Shown one piece after another: positions 8,901-16,639 of a stretch of 64,000 nucleotides of DNA. This DNA comes from Janthinobacterium sp051380875 (GTDB taxonomy: Bacteria > Pseudomonadota > Gammaproteobacteria > Burkholderiales > Burkholderiaceae_D), in the NCBI RefSeq assembly GCF_051380875.1, contig NZ_JBNYXW010000015.1:114559-178558 (forward strand), read 5' to 3'. The notes beneath the pieces were generated by a model that did no database searches, was not told where the DNA came from, and was given only the letters and a program-made list of their open reading frames with translations. The position numbers and the translations under genes are program-made. Each line of letters begins with the position of its first letter. Positions within the stretch are counted from its first letter, which is position 1.

Positions 8901-9492
8901 CGCGCGTAAATACGCCGGCCGTGGCCCACAGCACGAAAAAACCCAGTACGCCCACGTAGACCAGCATCATCGAGCGCGTGGTGGCCGCCAGGAACATCAG
9001 CAGGGCGCCGATGAAGAGCAGGTTGGGGATTACCATGACGGCGAAGCTCCAGGCGTAGGTGTGCAGCGAAAACGCGCCCACGCGCTGCGCATCGACCCAG
9101 GGCATGACGGGGCCGAGCATGGTGGCCAAGCCAATCGCGATAAAGATCACCAGGCAGGCGACAAAGCCGGCGGCGAAGCGTCCGAACAGGTAATCCCACC
9201 GACGCATGGGGGTGGCGAACAGCATGTCGGCCATGCCGACTTCGCTGTCGCGCAGCACGGCGCCGGCGATGAAGACGGTGACGAGAAACATCGCCAACAG
9301 GCTGAATATGCCCAGCATCTGCGCTATCACGGTGGGTGCATTGCGGTTGATATTGCCGATGGCGCCGCCGATCTGCACGGAGTCGCTGGTGGTGGCGCCA
9401 AAGGCCATCAAGGCCATGATGACGGCAAATACCCACAGCAGCGGCTGTTTCAGCTGGTAGCCGAGGTCAAACTTGAAAAATTCCTTCCACAT
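5911..9492 (-). CDS. ABC-2 type permease fused to M1-family metallopeptidase
   Basis: A 1193-aa membrane protein. The first ~560 residues hold two blocks of about six transmembrane helices like ABC-2 exporter permeases. After a further membrane segment near residue 575, the rest is an M1 (gluzincin) peptidase domain with zinc motif HEMAHQWWGH near residue 930 and the third ligand in MESLAQYS about 20 residues on. I do not see the GXMEN exopeptidase motif; the matching region reads NTIPYSEGIGF. The ATPase partner is immediately upstream (9502). The pair probably forms an exporter whose membrane subunit carries an external peptidase; the substrate is unknown. The same fusion is known in other Gram-negatives. 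Confidence 0.85.
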   Translation of the reverse strand: MWKEFFKFDLGYQLKQPLLWVFAVIMALMAFGATTSDSVQIGGAIGNINRNAPTVIAQMLGIFSLLAMFLVTVFIAGAVLRDSEVGMADMLFATPMRRWDYLFGRFAAGFVACLVIFIAIGLATMLGPVMPWVDAQRVGAFSLHTYAWSFAVMVIPNLLFIGALLMFLAATTRSMMLVYVGVLGFFVLWATAGVFTRDINNEWLAVLLDPFGLRAFGRMTRYFTAAESNASLPPLSGFLLANRLLWLGITAVLFLATVLLFKPQRTGTGKRLFGKHKAQAAAAAVTAPLHLPRSVPRFTRATAWRQWWQILRFDAAGVFKSLPFLVMLLFGVINLIAGASVGKDMYGTAVYPMTHLMLQQISNSFSFLLIIIVTFYAGELIFKERQVKIADVSDAMPVPNWVPLLAKCMALIGVIGGYLLVGSITAIGFQLYKGGAPVELGLYLKGILLGALFFVLMGLCALTLQVLSNNKFIGYLLVILLMVSQAVLGMLHFEHNLYNFGGTPAIKYSDMNGYGHFLAGWAWFALYWSLFTVALVMLAQAFWVRGLSADWRSRMRLARQRLRGSAGAALAAVLLCWAGTGGWIFYNTNVLNKYETADVGMDKQARYEKQYRQYQGLPQPKITDVQANVDIYPEQRKVLIQGHYVLQNKTAQALDTLRIQLDPELKTTWLNLPSHSVVLDDKALGFSIIKLAQALAPGATLPLDFTVAVTHQGFTNSGAPDTVNLNGSFFNNMAFFPHFGYQKDMELLDRNERRKRGLGEPVRMAKLEDKPAYGNNVITGEADWINFDTTVSTSGEQIALAPGYLQSSWEKDGRRYYRYKMDQPMMPFFAYLSARWEVQKGDWHGVPIEIYVDKKHGYNTQRMITSVQKSLDYYTTQFTPYQHKQVRILEFPGYQSFAQSFANTIPYSEGIGFIADLRDKDDIDYVFYVTAHEMAHQWWGHQVIGANVQGASMLMESLAQYSALMVMEKEYGREKMRRFLRYELDRYLSGRGGEAIEEQALARVEGQQYIHYNKGSLVFYRLRDEIGEEALNRALKRYLQDKGYQQAPFTTSRELLAYIRAEAPQDKQALITDLFEKIVFYDNRVTQASAVKRPDGQWDVTMQLHLAKLESDGKGKESPRAYDEPVEIAIFARAPGAKEKDEKVLFSDKRVLIGSDPVVTITVKEKPFEVGVDPYNKMIDRVSRDNRKEVSFN

Positions 9493-9501
9493 GGCGGCCC
9501 C

Positions 9502-10419
9502 TTACGCTGCTACTGCGGCTGGTGCCGCGGCGGGAGCGGCGGCGCCGTTGCGGGCAGCGTTGCGCACATGCAAGAAGTACACGTCTTCCAGGTCCGGGGC
9601 GATTTGCACGAAGCCGCTGTCGGGCTGGCTGTCGGCAAATACATTGATTTGCGGCTTGCCGCCCACCAGGCGCGTCGACAGCACGTTCAAGCTTTGCTGG
9701 TACTGCGCCAGTTCGTCCGTGGTGACGCTGCGGCGCCAGACCTTGTTATGCAAGGTTGCGATGGCCGCCTGCGGCTCGCCCTGCACCAGCACTTCACCCT
9801 TGACGATCATGGCCATGCGCGGGCACAGGTCCGTCACGTCGTCGACGATATGCGTCGACAGGATCACTACCACCTGCTCGCCGATCTTCGCCAGCAGGTT
9901 CAGGAAGCGGTTGCGTTCGTCCGGGTCCAGGCCCGCCGTCGGTTCATCGACGATCACCAGGCGCGGCGCGCCCAGCAGCGCCTGGGCGATGCCGAAGCGC
10001 TGGCGCATGCCGCCCGAATACGTGCCCAGGTTGCGCTTGCGCGCTTCCCACAGATTGGTTTGCTGCAACAACGCTTCCACGGCTTCCTTGCGCGGCCCCT
10101 TTTCCGTCAAGCCTTTTAAAACGGCAAAGTGATTGAGCAGGGTTTCCGCGCTCACTTTCGGATATACGCCGAAATCTTGCGGCAAATAACCAAGCTGGCG
10201 GCGCAAGTCTTCCTTGTTCTTGAGCACGTCCAGGCCATCGAAATGGATGCTGCCGCTATCGGGATCTTGCAAAGTGGCAATGGTACGCATCAGCGAAGAC
10301 TTGCCCGCGCCATTCGGTCCCAGCAAGCCGAACATTCCGTTTGGAATGTCCAGGCTGACATTGTTGATGGCCTTGACGCCATTCGCGTAGGTTTTGTTCA
10401 GCTGTTTGATCGATAGCAT
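9502..10419 (-). CDS. ABC transporter ATP-binding protein, partner of the M1 fusion
   Basis: ATPase of 305 aa with Walker A LLGPNGAGKSSLMR, signature YSGGMRQRFGIAQALLG and Walker B LVIVDEPTAGLDP, followed by an ~80-residue C-terminal extension. The start at 10419 (MLSIKQLNKTY) is chosen because GGAGA lies about 8 bases upstream; an ATG nine bases earlier almost touches that site. It is nine bases from the permease/peptidase gene and cotranscribed with it. The tail is rich in Ala/Pro. Confidence 0.88.
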   Translation of the reverse strand: MLSIKQLNKTYANGVKAINNVSLDIPNGMFGLLGPNGAGKSSLMRTIATLQDPDSGSIHFDGLDVLKNKEDLRRQLGYLPQDFGVYPKVSAETLLNHFAVLKGLTEKGPRKEAVEALLQQTNLWEARKRNLGTYSGGMRQRFGIAQALLGAPRLVIVDEPTAGLDPDERNRFLNLLAKIGEQVVVILSTHIVDDVTDLCPRMAMIVKGEVLVQGEPQAAIATLHNKVWRRSVTTDELAQYQQSLNVLSTRLVGGKPQINVFADSQPDSGFVQIAPDLEDVYFLHVRNAARNGAAAPAAAPAAVAA

Positions 10420-10679
10420 GTGCAGCATTCTCCAGAGCTTGGGTAAGAAGCCGGCAGATACATGTCTACCGGTCTGTGGAAGGGGATCACCCTTGTTTCT
10501 TGTCAACCGCGATGGCGGATGTTACTTAAAAACAATCGTATCGCGAATTGCGAGGAAATTAATATTTTTGCGACAAGGGGTGAAAATGCAGGGATGAAAT
10601 GCATGAGCGGCGGGACGAATGGCGCAGTGCTACTATCGCCGACTTGAGCAACGCCACTGTGCGGAAAGGTAGGGGGAGT

Positions 10680-11186
10680 ATGCCAGCAGCAACGAACATG
10701 ACATTGCGTGCCATCGCGCCGGGCGAAAAGGGCGCGCTGGCGCAGCTATTCCAGCTGTATTGCTACGACAATTCCGCCTGGTGCGGCGAAGACGTGCTGG
10801 CCGATGGCCGCTACGATGTCTGCGCTGCCTCGCTGGCCGAGTATGTGCACGCGGTTGGTCATTCGGCGTACTGGATCGACGTCGATGGCGCGTTGGCAGG
10901 CTTTTTCATCACGGAGCCGTGCATGGCGGGCACGCTGCCGGTGCAGGAGTTCAGCGACTTCTTCATTCTCAAGAAATACCGGCGCCGGGGGCTGGCGCTG
11001 GAAGTGGTGCGGCGCGTACTGTTGGGCAACGATACGACGTGGATGGTGGCCATGTTCCGCGACGATGCGCTCGCCAACGCCTTCTGGCAGCAGGCATTTG
11101 CGCGTCTGCCGTTTGCCCGGGTCGAGCCGTGGGAAGATGACGCCTTGCCGCAGTTTCACCTTTACCTGGTGACGCCAGCGGCTTGA
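10680..11186 (+). CDS. GNAT family N-acetyltransferase
   Basis: Small acetyltransferase of 168 aa. The GNAT core shows as FSDFFILKKYRRRGLALEVV, equivalent to the acetyl-CoA binding motif (R/Q-x-x-G-x-G/A). The start at 10680 follows a strong GGGGGAG ribosome site; an upstream in-frame ATG lacks one. It stands alone, divergent from the ABC genes, and its substrate cannot be predicted. Confidence 0.75.
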   Translation: MPAATNMTLRAIAPGEKGALAQLFQLYCYDNSAWCGEDVLADGRYDVCAASLAEYVHAVGHSAYWIDVDGALAGFFITEPCMAGTLPVQEFSDFFILKKYRRRGLALEVVRRVLLGNDTTWMVAMFRDDALANAFWQQAFARLPFARVEPWEDDALPQFHLYLVTPAA

Positions 11187-11433
11187 GCGGTGTCAGGAGC
11201 GTACTGTGACATACGCCGACGGTCCCGTCAGGCGCCTGTTCAGATCCGCATCGCGTTCGCTGTCGCGGTGCAGCTTGATTTTCCAGATGCGTAGTCGGCG
11301 ACGATGCCGACAGGCAGACAAAGGAGAGAGCCACTTTCGAGCATCCGGCCTTGCCGCCGGGCCATCGATTGCGTACACATTGCCTGTATCGTCTGACGCG
11401 CGCAGAATGGTGCGCACGGGAGGAGAAAAACAC

Positions 11434-12183
11434 ATGAAAATTGCCGTCATTTCCGATATCCACGGCAACCTGGACGCGCTCGACGCCGTGCTGGCCGACA
11501 TCGCCCGGCGTGGCGCGGATGTGATCGTCAACCTGGGCGATATCGTCTCGGGCCATCTGCAGCCGCGCGCCACGGCTGCGCGCCTGATGGCGCTCGATTT
11601 GCCCACCATTCGCGGCAACCACGAGCGGCAATTGCTGGGCGATCCGGCCCGCATGGGCGAGTCGGATAGCTATGCACGCGCGCAACTGTTGCCGGAGCAG
11701 CTAGCGTGGATAGCCGCGTTGCCTGCCACCTTGCGCTTGCGCAAGGACGTGCTGCTCGTGCATGGCACGCCCACGAGCGACCTCGTGTATTTTCTCGACA
11801 GCGTGACGCCGCAGGGCAGCCGCGCCGCCACGCAAGAGGAAGTGGCGGCGCGCGCCGATGGTGGTGCAGCGGCGGACGTGGCGCTGATCCTGTGCGGCCA
11901 CACGCACATGCCGCGCAGCATGCATCTGGCCGATGGGCGCTTGATCGTCAATCCGGGCAGCGTCGGCTTGCAGGCGTATGGCGACGAGCATGGCTATCCC
12001 CACGTGATGGAAAACGGCACGCCGCACGCGCGCTACGCCATCGCCGAACAGGGTGCAGATGGCATCTGGATGGCGCAGTTTCATGCCGTCGAGTATGACT
12101 GGGAACAGGCAGCCCGGCTGGCGCTGGCAAACGGCCGGCCCGACTGGGCCGTGCCCTTGCGCACGGGCCGCGTCGGCGCCTAA
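11434..12183 (+). CDS. Metallophosphoesterase (YfcE/MJ0936-like)
   Basis: Calcineurin-like phosphoesterase of 249 aa with the full set of metal-binding motifs: ISDIHGN (residues 6-12), NLGDIVSGH, IRGNHER, VHGTP and CGHTHMP. The start at 11434 follows AGGAGA; the longer frame upstream has no such signal. Small members of this family act as phosphodiesterases or nucleotide phosphatases. Its stop overlaps the stop of convergent dctD by four bases (CTAA). Confidence 0.8.
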   Translation: MKIAVISDIHGNLDALDAVLADIARRGADVIVNLGDIVSGHLQPRATAARLMALDLPTIRGNHERQLLGDPARMGESDSYARAQLLPEQLAWIAALPATLRLRKDVLLVHGTPTSDLVYFLDSVTPQGSRAATQEEVAARADGGAAADVALILCGHTHMPRSMHLADGRLIVNPGSVGLQAYGDEHGYPHVMENGTPHARYAIAEQGADGIWMAQFHAVEYDWEQAARLALANGRPDWAVPLRTGRVGA

Positions 12184-13523
12184 CGGAACTCTTCTGCCAC
12201 TAGGTTGTATTTCTGCATCTTGTGATACAGGGTCTGTTTCGGCAAGCCCAGTACGTTGCTGACCTCGCTGACGTTGCCGGAATATACGCGCAGTTCTTGC
12301 TCGATCAAGGCGCGTTCGAAGCCGTTAACCTGTTCTGCGAGAGATGGCGGGCTGGGCTGGCCGCCCGCCAGCAGGCTCGATGCGCCACCGGCGATGCCCA
12401 GCACGAAGCGGTCGGCGATATTGCGCAGTTCGCGCACGTTGCCGGGCCAGGAATGCGCCATCAGGTTGCGCATCTGCGCCGTGGAGACGACGGGCGCGGC
12501 GCGGTTGTAGCGGGCTGCGGCAGCCAGCACGAAGTGTTCGAACAGGATGGGAATATCTTCGCGCCGCTCGCGCAGGGGCGGCAAATGCAGCACGATCAGG
12601 TTCAGGCGGTAATACAGGTCGCTGCGAAATTTCTGCTGCTGCGACAAGTCTTCCAAGTCCAGCTTGGCCGCCGCGATCACGCGGACGTCGACCGGCGTGG
12701 GCACGTTGGAGCCGAGGCGTTCGATATAGCGCTCCTGTAGCACGCGCAGCAATTTCACTTGCAGGGACAGGGGCAGCGATTCGATTTCATCGAGAAAGAA
12801 GGTGCCGTGGTCGGCGTGCTCTATCTTGCCTACCTGCCGCTTGGCCGCACCCGTAAACGCGCCCGGTTCATGGCCGAAGACTTCGCTCTCAAAGATGCTT
12901 TCAGGAATCGCGCCACAGTTGACGGCGACGAAATTGTGCTTGCGGCGATGGCTGAAGTCGTGCAGGCAGCGGGCCACCATTTCCTTGCCCGTGCCCGTAT
13001 CACCATAGATCAGCACGTCGGCCGGTTCGTCGGCAACGTCGAGTATCAAGCGCCGTATGTCGCGCATCGCCAAGGAATTTCCCAGCAAGCGCGATTCGAT
13101 GCCGCCGCCATCCTCGAGCTGGCGGCGCAGGCTGTGCACTTCCAGCATCAAGCGCCGCGTTTCCAGCGCGCGCAGGATGACGTCGACCAGTTGCTCGGAC
13201 GAATAAGGTTTTTCGATGAAATCGTAGGCACCTGTACGCATGGCGTGCACGGCCATGGTGATGTCGCCATGGCCCGTGACGAGGATGACGGGCAGGTGCG
13301 GGTCCAGTGTCTTCACCGCTTGCAGCAACTCCAGGCCGCTCATGCCGGGCAGGCGTACATCGCTCACCACGATGCCGGGAAAATTCGGCGTCAGCAGTTT
13401 ATAGGCCAGCTCGGCCGAGTGGAAGGCCAGCACATCCAGGCCGGCCAGCTGCAGTGCCTGCTCGCTGCCTTCGCGTACGGTGGGGTCGTCCTCGACCAGC
13501 AAGACCTTCAAGCCGTCAAACAT
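12180..13523 (-). CDS. dctD: Sigma-54 dependent response regulator for C4-dicarboxylate transport
   Basis: NtrC-family activator of 447 aa: receiver domain with phosphoacceptor D55, AAA+ domain with Walker A GDTGTGKE at 174-181 and an intact GAFTGA loop at 221-226 for contacting sigma-54, and a C-terminal Fis-type helix-turn-helix (VSEVSNVLGLPKQTLYHKM). ATG 13523 is preceded by AGGAGG and overlaps the end of dctB by eight bases, so the kinase and regulator are translationally coupled. Assignment as DctD rests on family features plus dctA 4.4 kb away. A match to a sigma-54 promoter is present upstream of dctA. Confidence 0.88.
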   Translation of the reverse strand: MFDGLKVLLVEDDPTVREGSEQALQLAGLDVLAFHSAELAYKLLTPNFPGIVVSDVRLPGMSGLELLQAVKTLDPHLPVILVTGHGDITMAVHAMRTGAYDFIEKPYSSEQLVDVILRALETRRLMLEVHSLRRQLEDGGGIESRLLGNSLAMRDIRRLILDVADEPADVLIYGDTGTGKEMVARCLHDFSHRRKHNFVAVNCGAIPESIFESEVFGHEPGAFTGAAKRQVGKIEHADHGTFFLDEIESLPLSLQVKLLRVLQERYIERLGSNVPTPVDVRVIAAAKLDLEDLSQQQKFRSDLYYRLNLIVLHLPPLRERREDIPILFEHFVLAAAARYNRAAPVVSTAQMRNLMAHSWPGNVRELRNIADRFVLGIAGGASSLLAGGQPSPPSLAEQVNGFERALIEQELRVYSGNVSEVSNVLGLPKQTLYHKMQKYNLVAEEFR

Positions 13524-15423
13524 GTTTTTCCTCCTGCGTTGCAATCTGTAGTTCGATGGTGAAGATGGCGCCGCCGCCGGCGGCGTTTTCGGCGCGCAGC
13601 ACGCCGCCGAACTGGCGCGTGATCTGTTCGGAAATGGCCAGTCCCAGGCCCAGTCCCTGGCCTTGCGGCTTGGTGGTGAAAAATGGCTCGAACAGGTGTT
13701 CGCAGACTTCCGTCGACAGGCCGGGACCTGTGTCGGCCACGTGGATCAGCACCTGCTCCTGCGTGCATGCGACCGACACGCGCAGGCTGCGCACGTCGCT
13801 GCCATTCATGGCGTCGAGCGCATTGGCGTACAGGTTCACCAGCACCTGCTCCAGGCGGTTGCTTTCGCACATGGCGAAGATGTCTTCGGGCGGCAGATGC
13901 AGGCTGAAACGCACATTTTCAACCTGCAGGCGGCGTTCGACCAGAAACAGGGCGTTGCTGATGGCAGTGGGAATCGAGACGGAGGTCAGGCTGGTCGTCG
14001 ATTTTCGCGCAAAAACCTTTAATTGTCCGGTAATGGTGCCCATCCTGGCTGCAATTTGCGATATCTTCGCCAGATTTCGCCGCGCATCGTCGAGCCGGCC
14101 GCGTTCCAGCAGGATGACGGCATTGTCGGACATGGTGCGCAGCGCCGTCAGCGGCTGGTTCAATTCATGCGTGATGCTGGCCGACATTTGCCCCAGTACC
14201 GCCATCTTGCCAGCCTGGAACAGTTCGTTTTGCGTGATATGCAGCTTTTGCTCGGCCTTGCTGCGCACCTCGATTTCCTGGCTCAGGCTTTGCGTCATGG
14301 CATTGAGTTCCGACGTGCGTTCCTCGACCATGGTTTCCAGGTTGTCGTAAGCATGTTGCAAGTCTTCGCGGGCGCGCAGTTTTTGCGCCACGGCCGCGCG
14401 GCGCTGGCGCAAGTAAAAGAACAGCAGCATGAAAAAGCCCAGCAGCACGCAGGAGAAAGCGGCCGCCGCGCGCGCGCTAGCCTTGGCCTGCGCCAGGTCG
14501 GACAGATAGATGAAGGTCCAGTCGCGCGGCGACTTGAGTTTGATCTGCGTCATCACGCTCGAACTGGTCTTCGGCGGCGCACCGGCGCGTTCCTGCTCGC
14601 GCACGCTGATCACGCGCGCGCCATTGCCCAGCTGGCGGTCCGAGACGACGGGGATCGCTTCGAGCTGCTTCGAGTAATACTGGCGTGTGCGCTTGAGTTC
14701 TTCGAGCACGGCCGGCGAGAGCGGAGCCAGGGTGCGGTATTTCCAGTCCGGCATAGAGCTGAGGAAGATCACGCCGTGCTCGTCGGCCAGCATCACCTTG
14801 TCGGCGCCCTGCACCCAGCGTTTTTCCAGGTTTTCCAGGTTGACCTTCACCGTTGCCAGGCCCAGCATGCGGCCATTTTGATAGATGCCGTGGGCAAAGA
14901 AATAGCCGGGTTCCAGCCGCGTCGTGCCGACGCCATAGAAGCGCCCCGGCGTGCCGCGCAGCGCATCCTGCGCATACGGGCGGAAGGAAATGTTGTCGCC
15001 AATAAAGCTGTCAGGCTGCTGCCAATTGCTGGCGGCCCGCGTGTTGCCGTCGAGGTTGCTGATAAAGATGGTCGACGATTTCGCCTGGGCATTCATTTGC
15101 TCCAGGTAATGGTTGACCGTGTCGACCAGCACCGGATCTTCCGGGTGCTGCAGCAGGCGGATGACGTCGCGGTTCAGCTCCAGGGTCTTGGGCAGGAAGT
15201 CGTATTTCTCCAGTGCATTTTCCAGGCTGCTGACATACACCTCCAGGCGCTGCGCGCCACTGGCCTGAAGCTTGCCGATGGCGATGCGTTCGGTCCAGAA
15301 ATACACCAGCCAGACGGTCGCCAGGCAGGCGGCCAGCACCACGCCCCAGGCCAGGGTTTCGCGGCCTGAGCGTTGCGACAGGCGTTGACGCCAGGAAAGA
15401 GGTGCTTTGATGCTGGTATTCAT
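13516..15423 (-). CDS. dctB: C4-dicarboxylate sensor histidine kinase
   Basis: Membrane histidine kinase of 635 aa. A transmembrane helix at about residues 25-45 and another at about 325-345 flank a periplasmic PDC/Cache-type sensor of ~280 residues, as in DctB. A coiled-coil linker (QKLRAREDLQHAYDNLETMV) leads to the H-box SITHELNQPLTALR near residue 417 and the ATPase domain with DTGPGL and the GLGLAIS G2 box. It is cotranscribed with dctD. The ligand is presumably succinate, fumarate or malate. Confidence 0.87.
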   Translation of the reverse strand: MNTSIKAPLSWRQRLSQRSGRETLAWGVVLAACLATVWLVYFWTERIAIGKLQASGAQRLEVYVSSLENALEKYDFLPKTLELNRDVIRLLQHPEDPVLVDTVNHYLEQMNAQAKSSTIFISNLDGNTRAASNWQQPDSFIGDNISFRPYAQDALRGTPGRFYGVGTTRLEPGYFFAHGIYQNGRMLGLATVKVNLENLEKRWVQGADKVMLADEHGVIFLSSMPDWKYRTLAPLSPAVLEELKRTRQYYSKQLEAIPVVSDRQLGNGARVISVREQERAGAPPKTSSSVMTQIKLKSPRDWTFIYLSDLAQAKASARAAAAFSCVLLGFFMLLFFYLRQRRAAVAQKLRAREDLQHAYDNLETMVEERTSELNAMTQSLSQEIEVRSKAEQKLHITQNELFQAGKMAVLGQMSASITHELNQPLTALRTMSDNAVILLERGRLDDARRNLAKISQIAARMGTITGQLKVFARKSTTSLTSVSIPTAISNALFLVERRLQVENVRFSLHLPPEDIFAMCESNRLEQVLVNLYANALDAMNGSDVRSLRVSVACTQEQVLIHVADTGPGLSTEVCEHLFEPFFTTKPQGQGLGLGLAISEQITRQFGGVLRAENAAGGGAIFTIELQIATQEEKHV

Positions 15424-15477
15424 AGTCGGGTGCCAACTTGCAAGAGCCCACAGTATCGCATTAAGTAATCTCTAAAA

Positions 15478-15509
15478 AGAAAAAGCCGCCGGATGTATAT
15501 CCGGCGGCC
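15478..15509 (-). terminator. Intrinsic terminator after the porin gene
   Basis: GCCGCCGGAT-GTAT-ATCCGGCGGC perfect stem followed on the minus strand by a U-rich tract. It separates the porin gene from dctBD, so these are probably different transcripts. Confidence 0.85.
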
Positions 15510-15541
15510 TACGCATTTATTTCACGGACATCTCGAGGTCC

Positions 15542-16534
15542 TCAGAAAGTGTGGCGCATGCCCAGGTTAAAACCGCTGTTGCCGGTGCCATTATCGGTGG
15601 CGTTGCCGACGACGAAGGTAGCGCCGTTCTTGTTGCTGATGTGGCCGTAGCCCGTGTACAGGTCGCTGCGCTTGGACAGCGAGTAGAACGCGCCGATGGC
15701 CCACTGCTGGGCGTCACGGTTCAGGTTGCTCTTGTCGTTGTGGCGGATATATGACGCGACTAGTTTGGTGGCGCCGAACGGGGCGCTCAAGCCGAGCAGG
15801 ATGTCATTGCTCTTGCTGTCGTCGAGGGCGCGGTTGTCGGCGTAGCCAAAGTTGCCTTGCAGTACGCCGAAGTCGTAGCGCGTGGCCAGCAGGGTGTTGC
15901 GCGTTTCCTGGGTCGCCAGCGCATTTTCCTTGCGGTGGTGCGTCAGGGTCACATTCAGGGGGCCGTCGATGTAGTGCACGGCGCCGCCCATGCTGCGGTT
16001 TTTCGCGTTGTCGTCAGCCACTTCGCCGAAGCCATACGCCAGGTCGGCCGACAGCTTGTAGTAGGCGGGCGTGGTGTATTGCAGCATGTTGTCGACGCGG
16101 ATATTCGTCACCATCAGGTTCGATGCGGTACCGGCCAGGCCGATGACGAAGGGGTCGGCCACGTCGCGCAGGGCCAGGTAGTACGGGGAGTACTGGCGGC
16201 CGAGGGTAACGGCGCCGGCGCTGCCGGACAGGCCGACATACGCCTGGCGGCCGAACAGCAGGCCGCCCTGGCCGGAAGTGCCCGTATCGATATTGAAACC
16301 GCTTTCCAGCACGAAATTGGCCGACAGGCCGCTGCCCAGGTCTTCCTTGCCCTTGAAACCGATGCGCGAGCCGGAGGCGACGCCCGAGGCAACGCGGGTG
16401 ATGCGGTCGCCGGCGGCATCCTTGTCGAGCACCAGGCCGGCGTCAGCCACGCCATAAATGGTGACGCTCGATTGGGCCAGCGCGCCGCCGGAAGCTGCGC
16501 CAAGGGCCAGCAGAGTAAATAGGACATTTTTCAT
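15542..16534 (-). CDS. General (Gram-negative type) outer-membrane porin
   Basis: Porin of 330 aa with a signal peptide ending ALA before QSSVTIYGVADAGL, the standard start of betaproteobacterial trimeric porins. It ends in phenylalanine (RHTF), the outer-membrane insertion signal. ATG 16534 is chosen so that the protein begins MKNVLFTLLA; a weak AGAGA site lies upstream. It sits between dctA and dctBD on the same strand, so a role in letting dicarboxylates through the outer membrane is plausible but unproven. Confidence 0.88.
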   Translation of the reverse strand: MKNVLFTLLALGAASGGALAQSSVTIYGVADAGLVLDKDAAGDRITRVASGVASGSRIGFKGKEDLGSGLSANFVLESGFNIDTGTSGQGGLLFGRQAYVGLSGSAGAVTLGRQYSPYYLALRDVADPFVIGLAGTASNLMVTNIRVDNMLQYTTPAYYKLSADLAYGFGEVADDNAKNRSMGGAVHYIDGPLNVTLTHHRKENALATQETRNTLLATRYDFGVLQGNFGYADNRALDDSKSNDILLGLSAPFGATKLVASYIRHNDKSNLNRDAQQWAIGAFYSLSKRSDLYTGYGHISNKNGATFVVGNATDNGTGNSGFNLGMRHTF

Positions 16535-16610
16535 GAGAATCTCTCTAGTGAGGGGGATGACTACTGATCGCACTACCTGACTGCTTGTTACTCAACAATG
16601 AAAACAAATA

Positions 16611-16634
16611 AATGGCCCGCTCGTGGCGGGCCAT
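16611..16634 (-). terminator. Intrinsic terminator after dctA
   Basis: GGCCCGC-TCGT-GCGGGCC stem just past the dctA stop; on the minus strand it is followed by ATTTATTTGTTTT, a weak U-tract. It would separate dctA from the porin, with possible read-through. Confidence 0.65.
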
Positions 16635-16639
16635 GGCAC

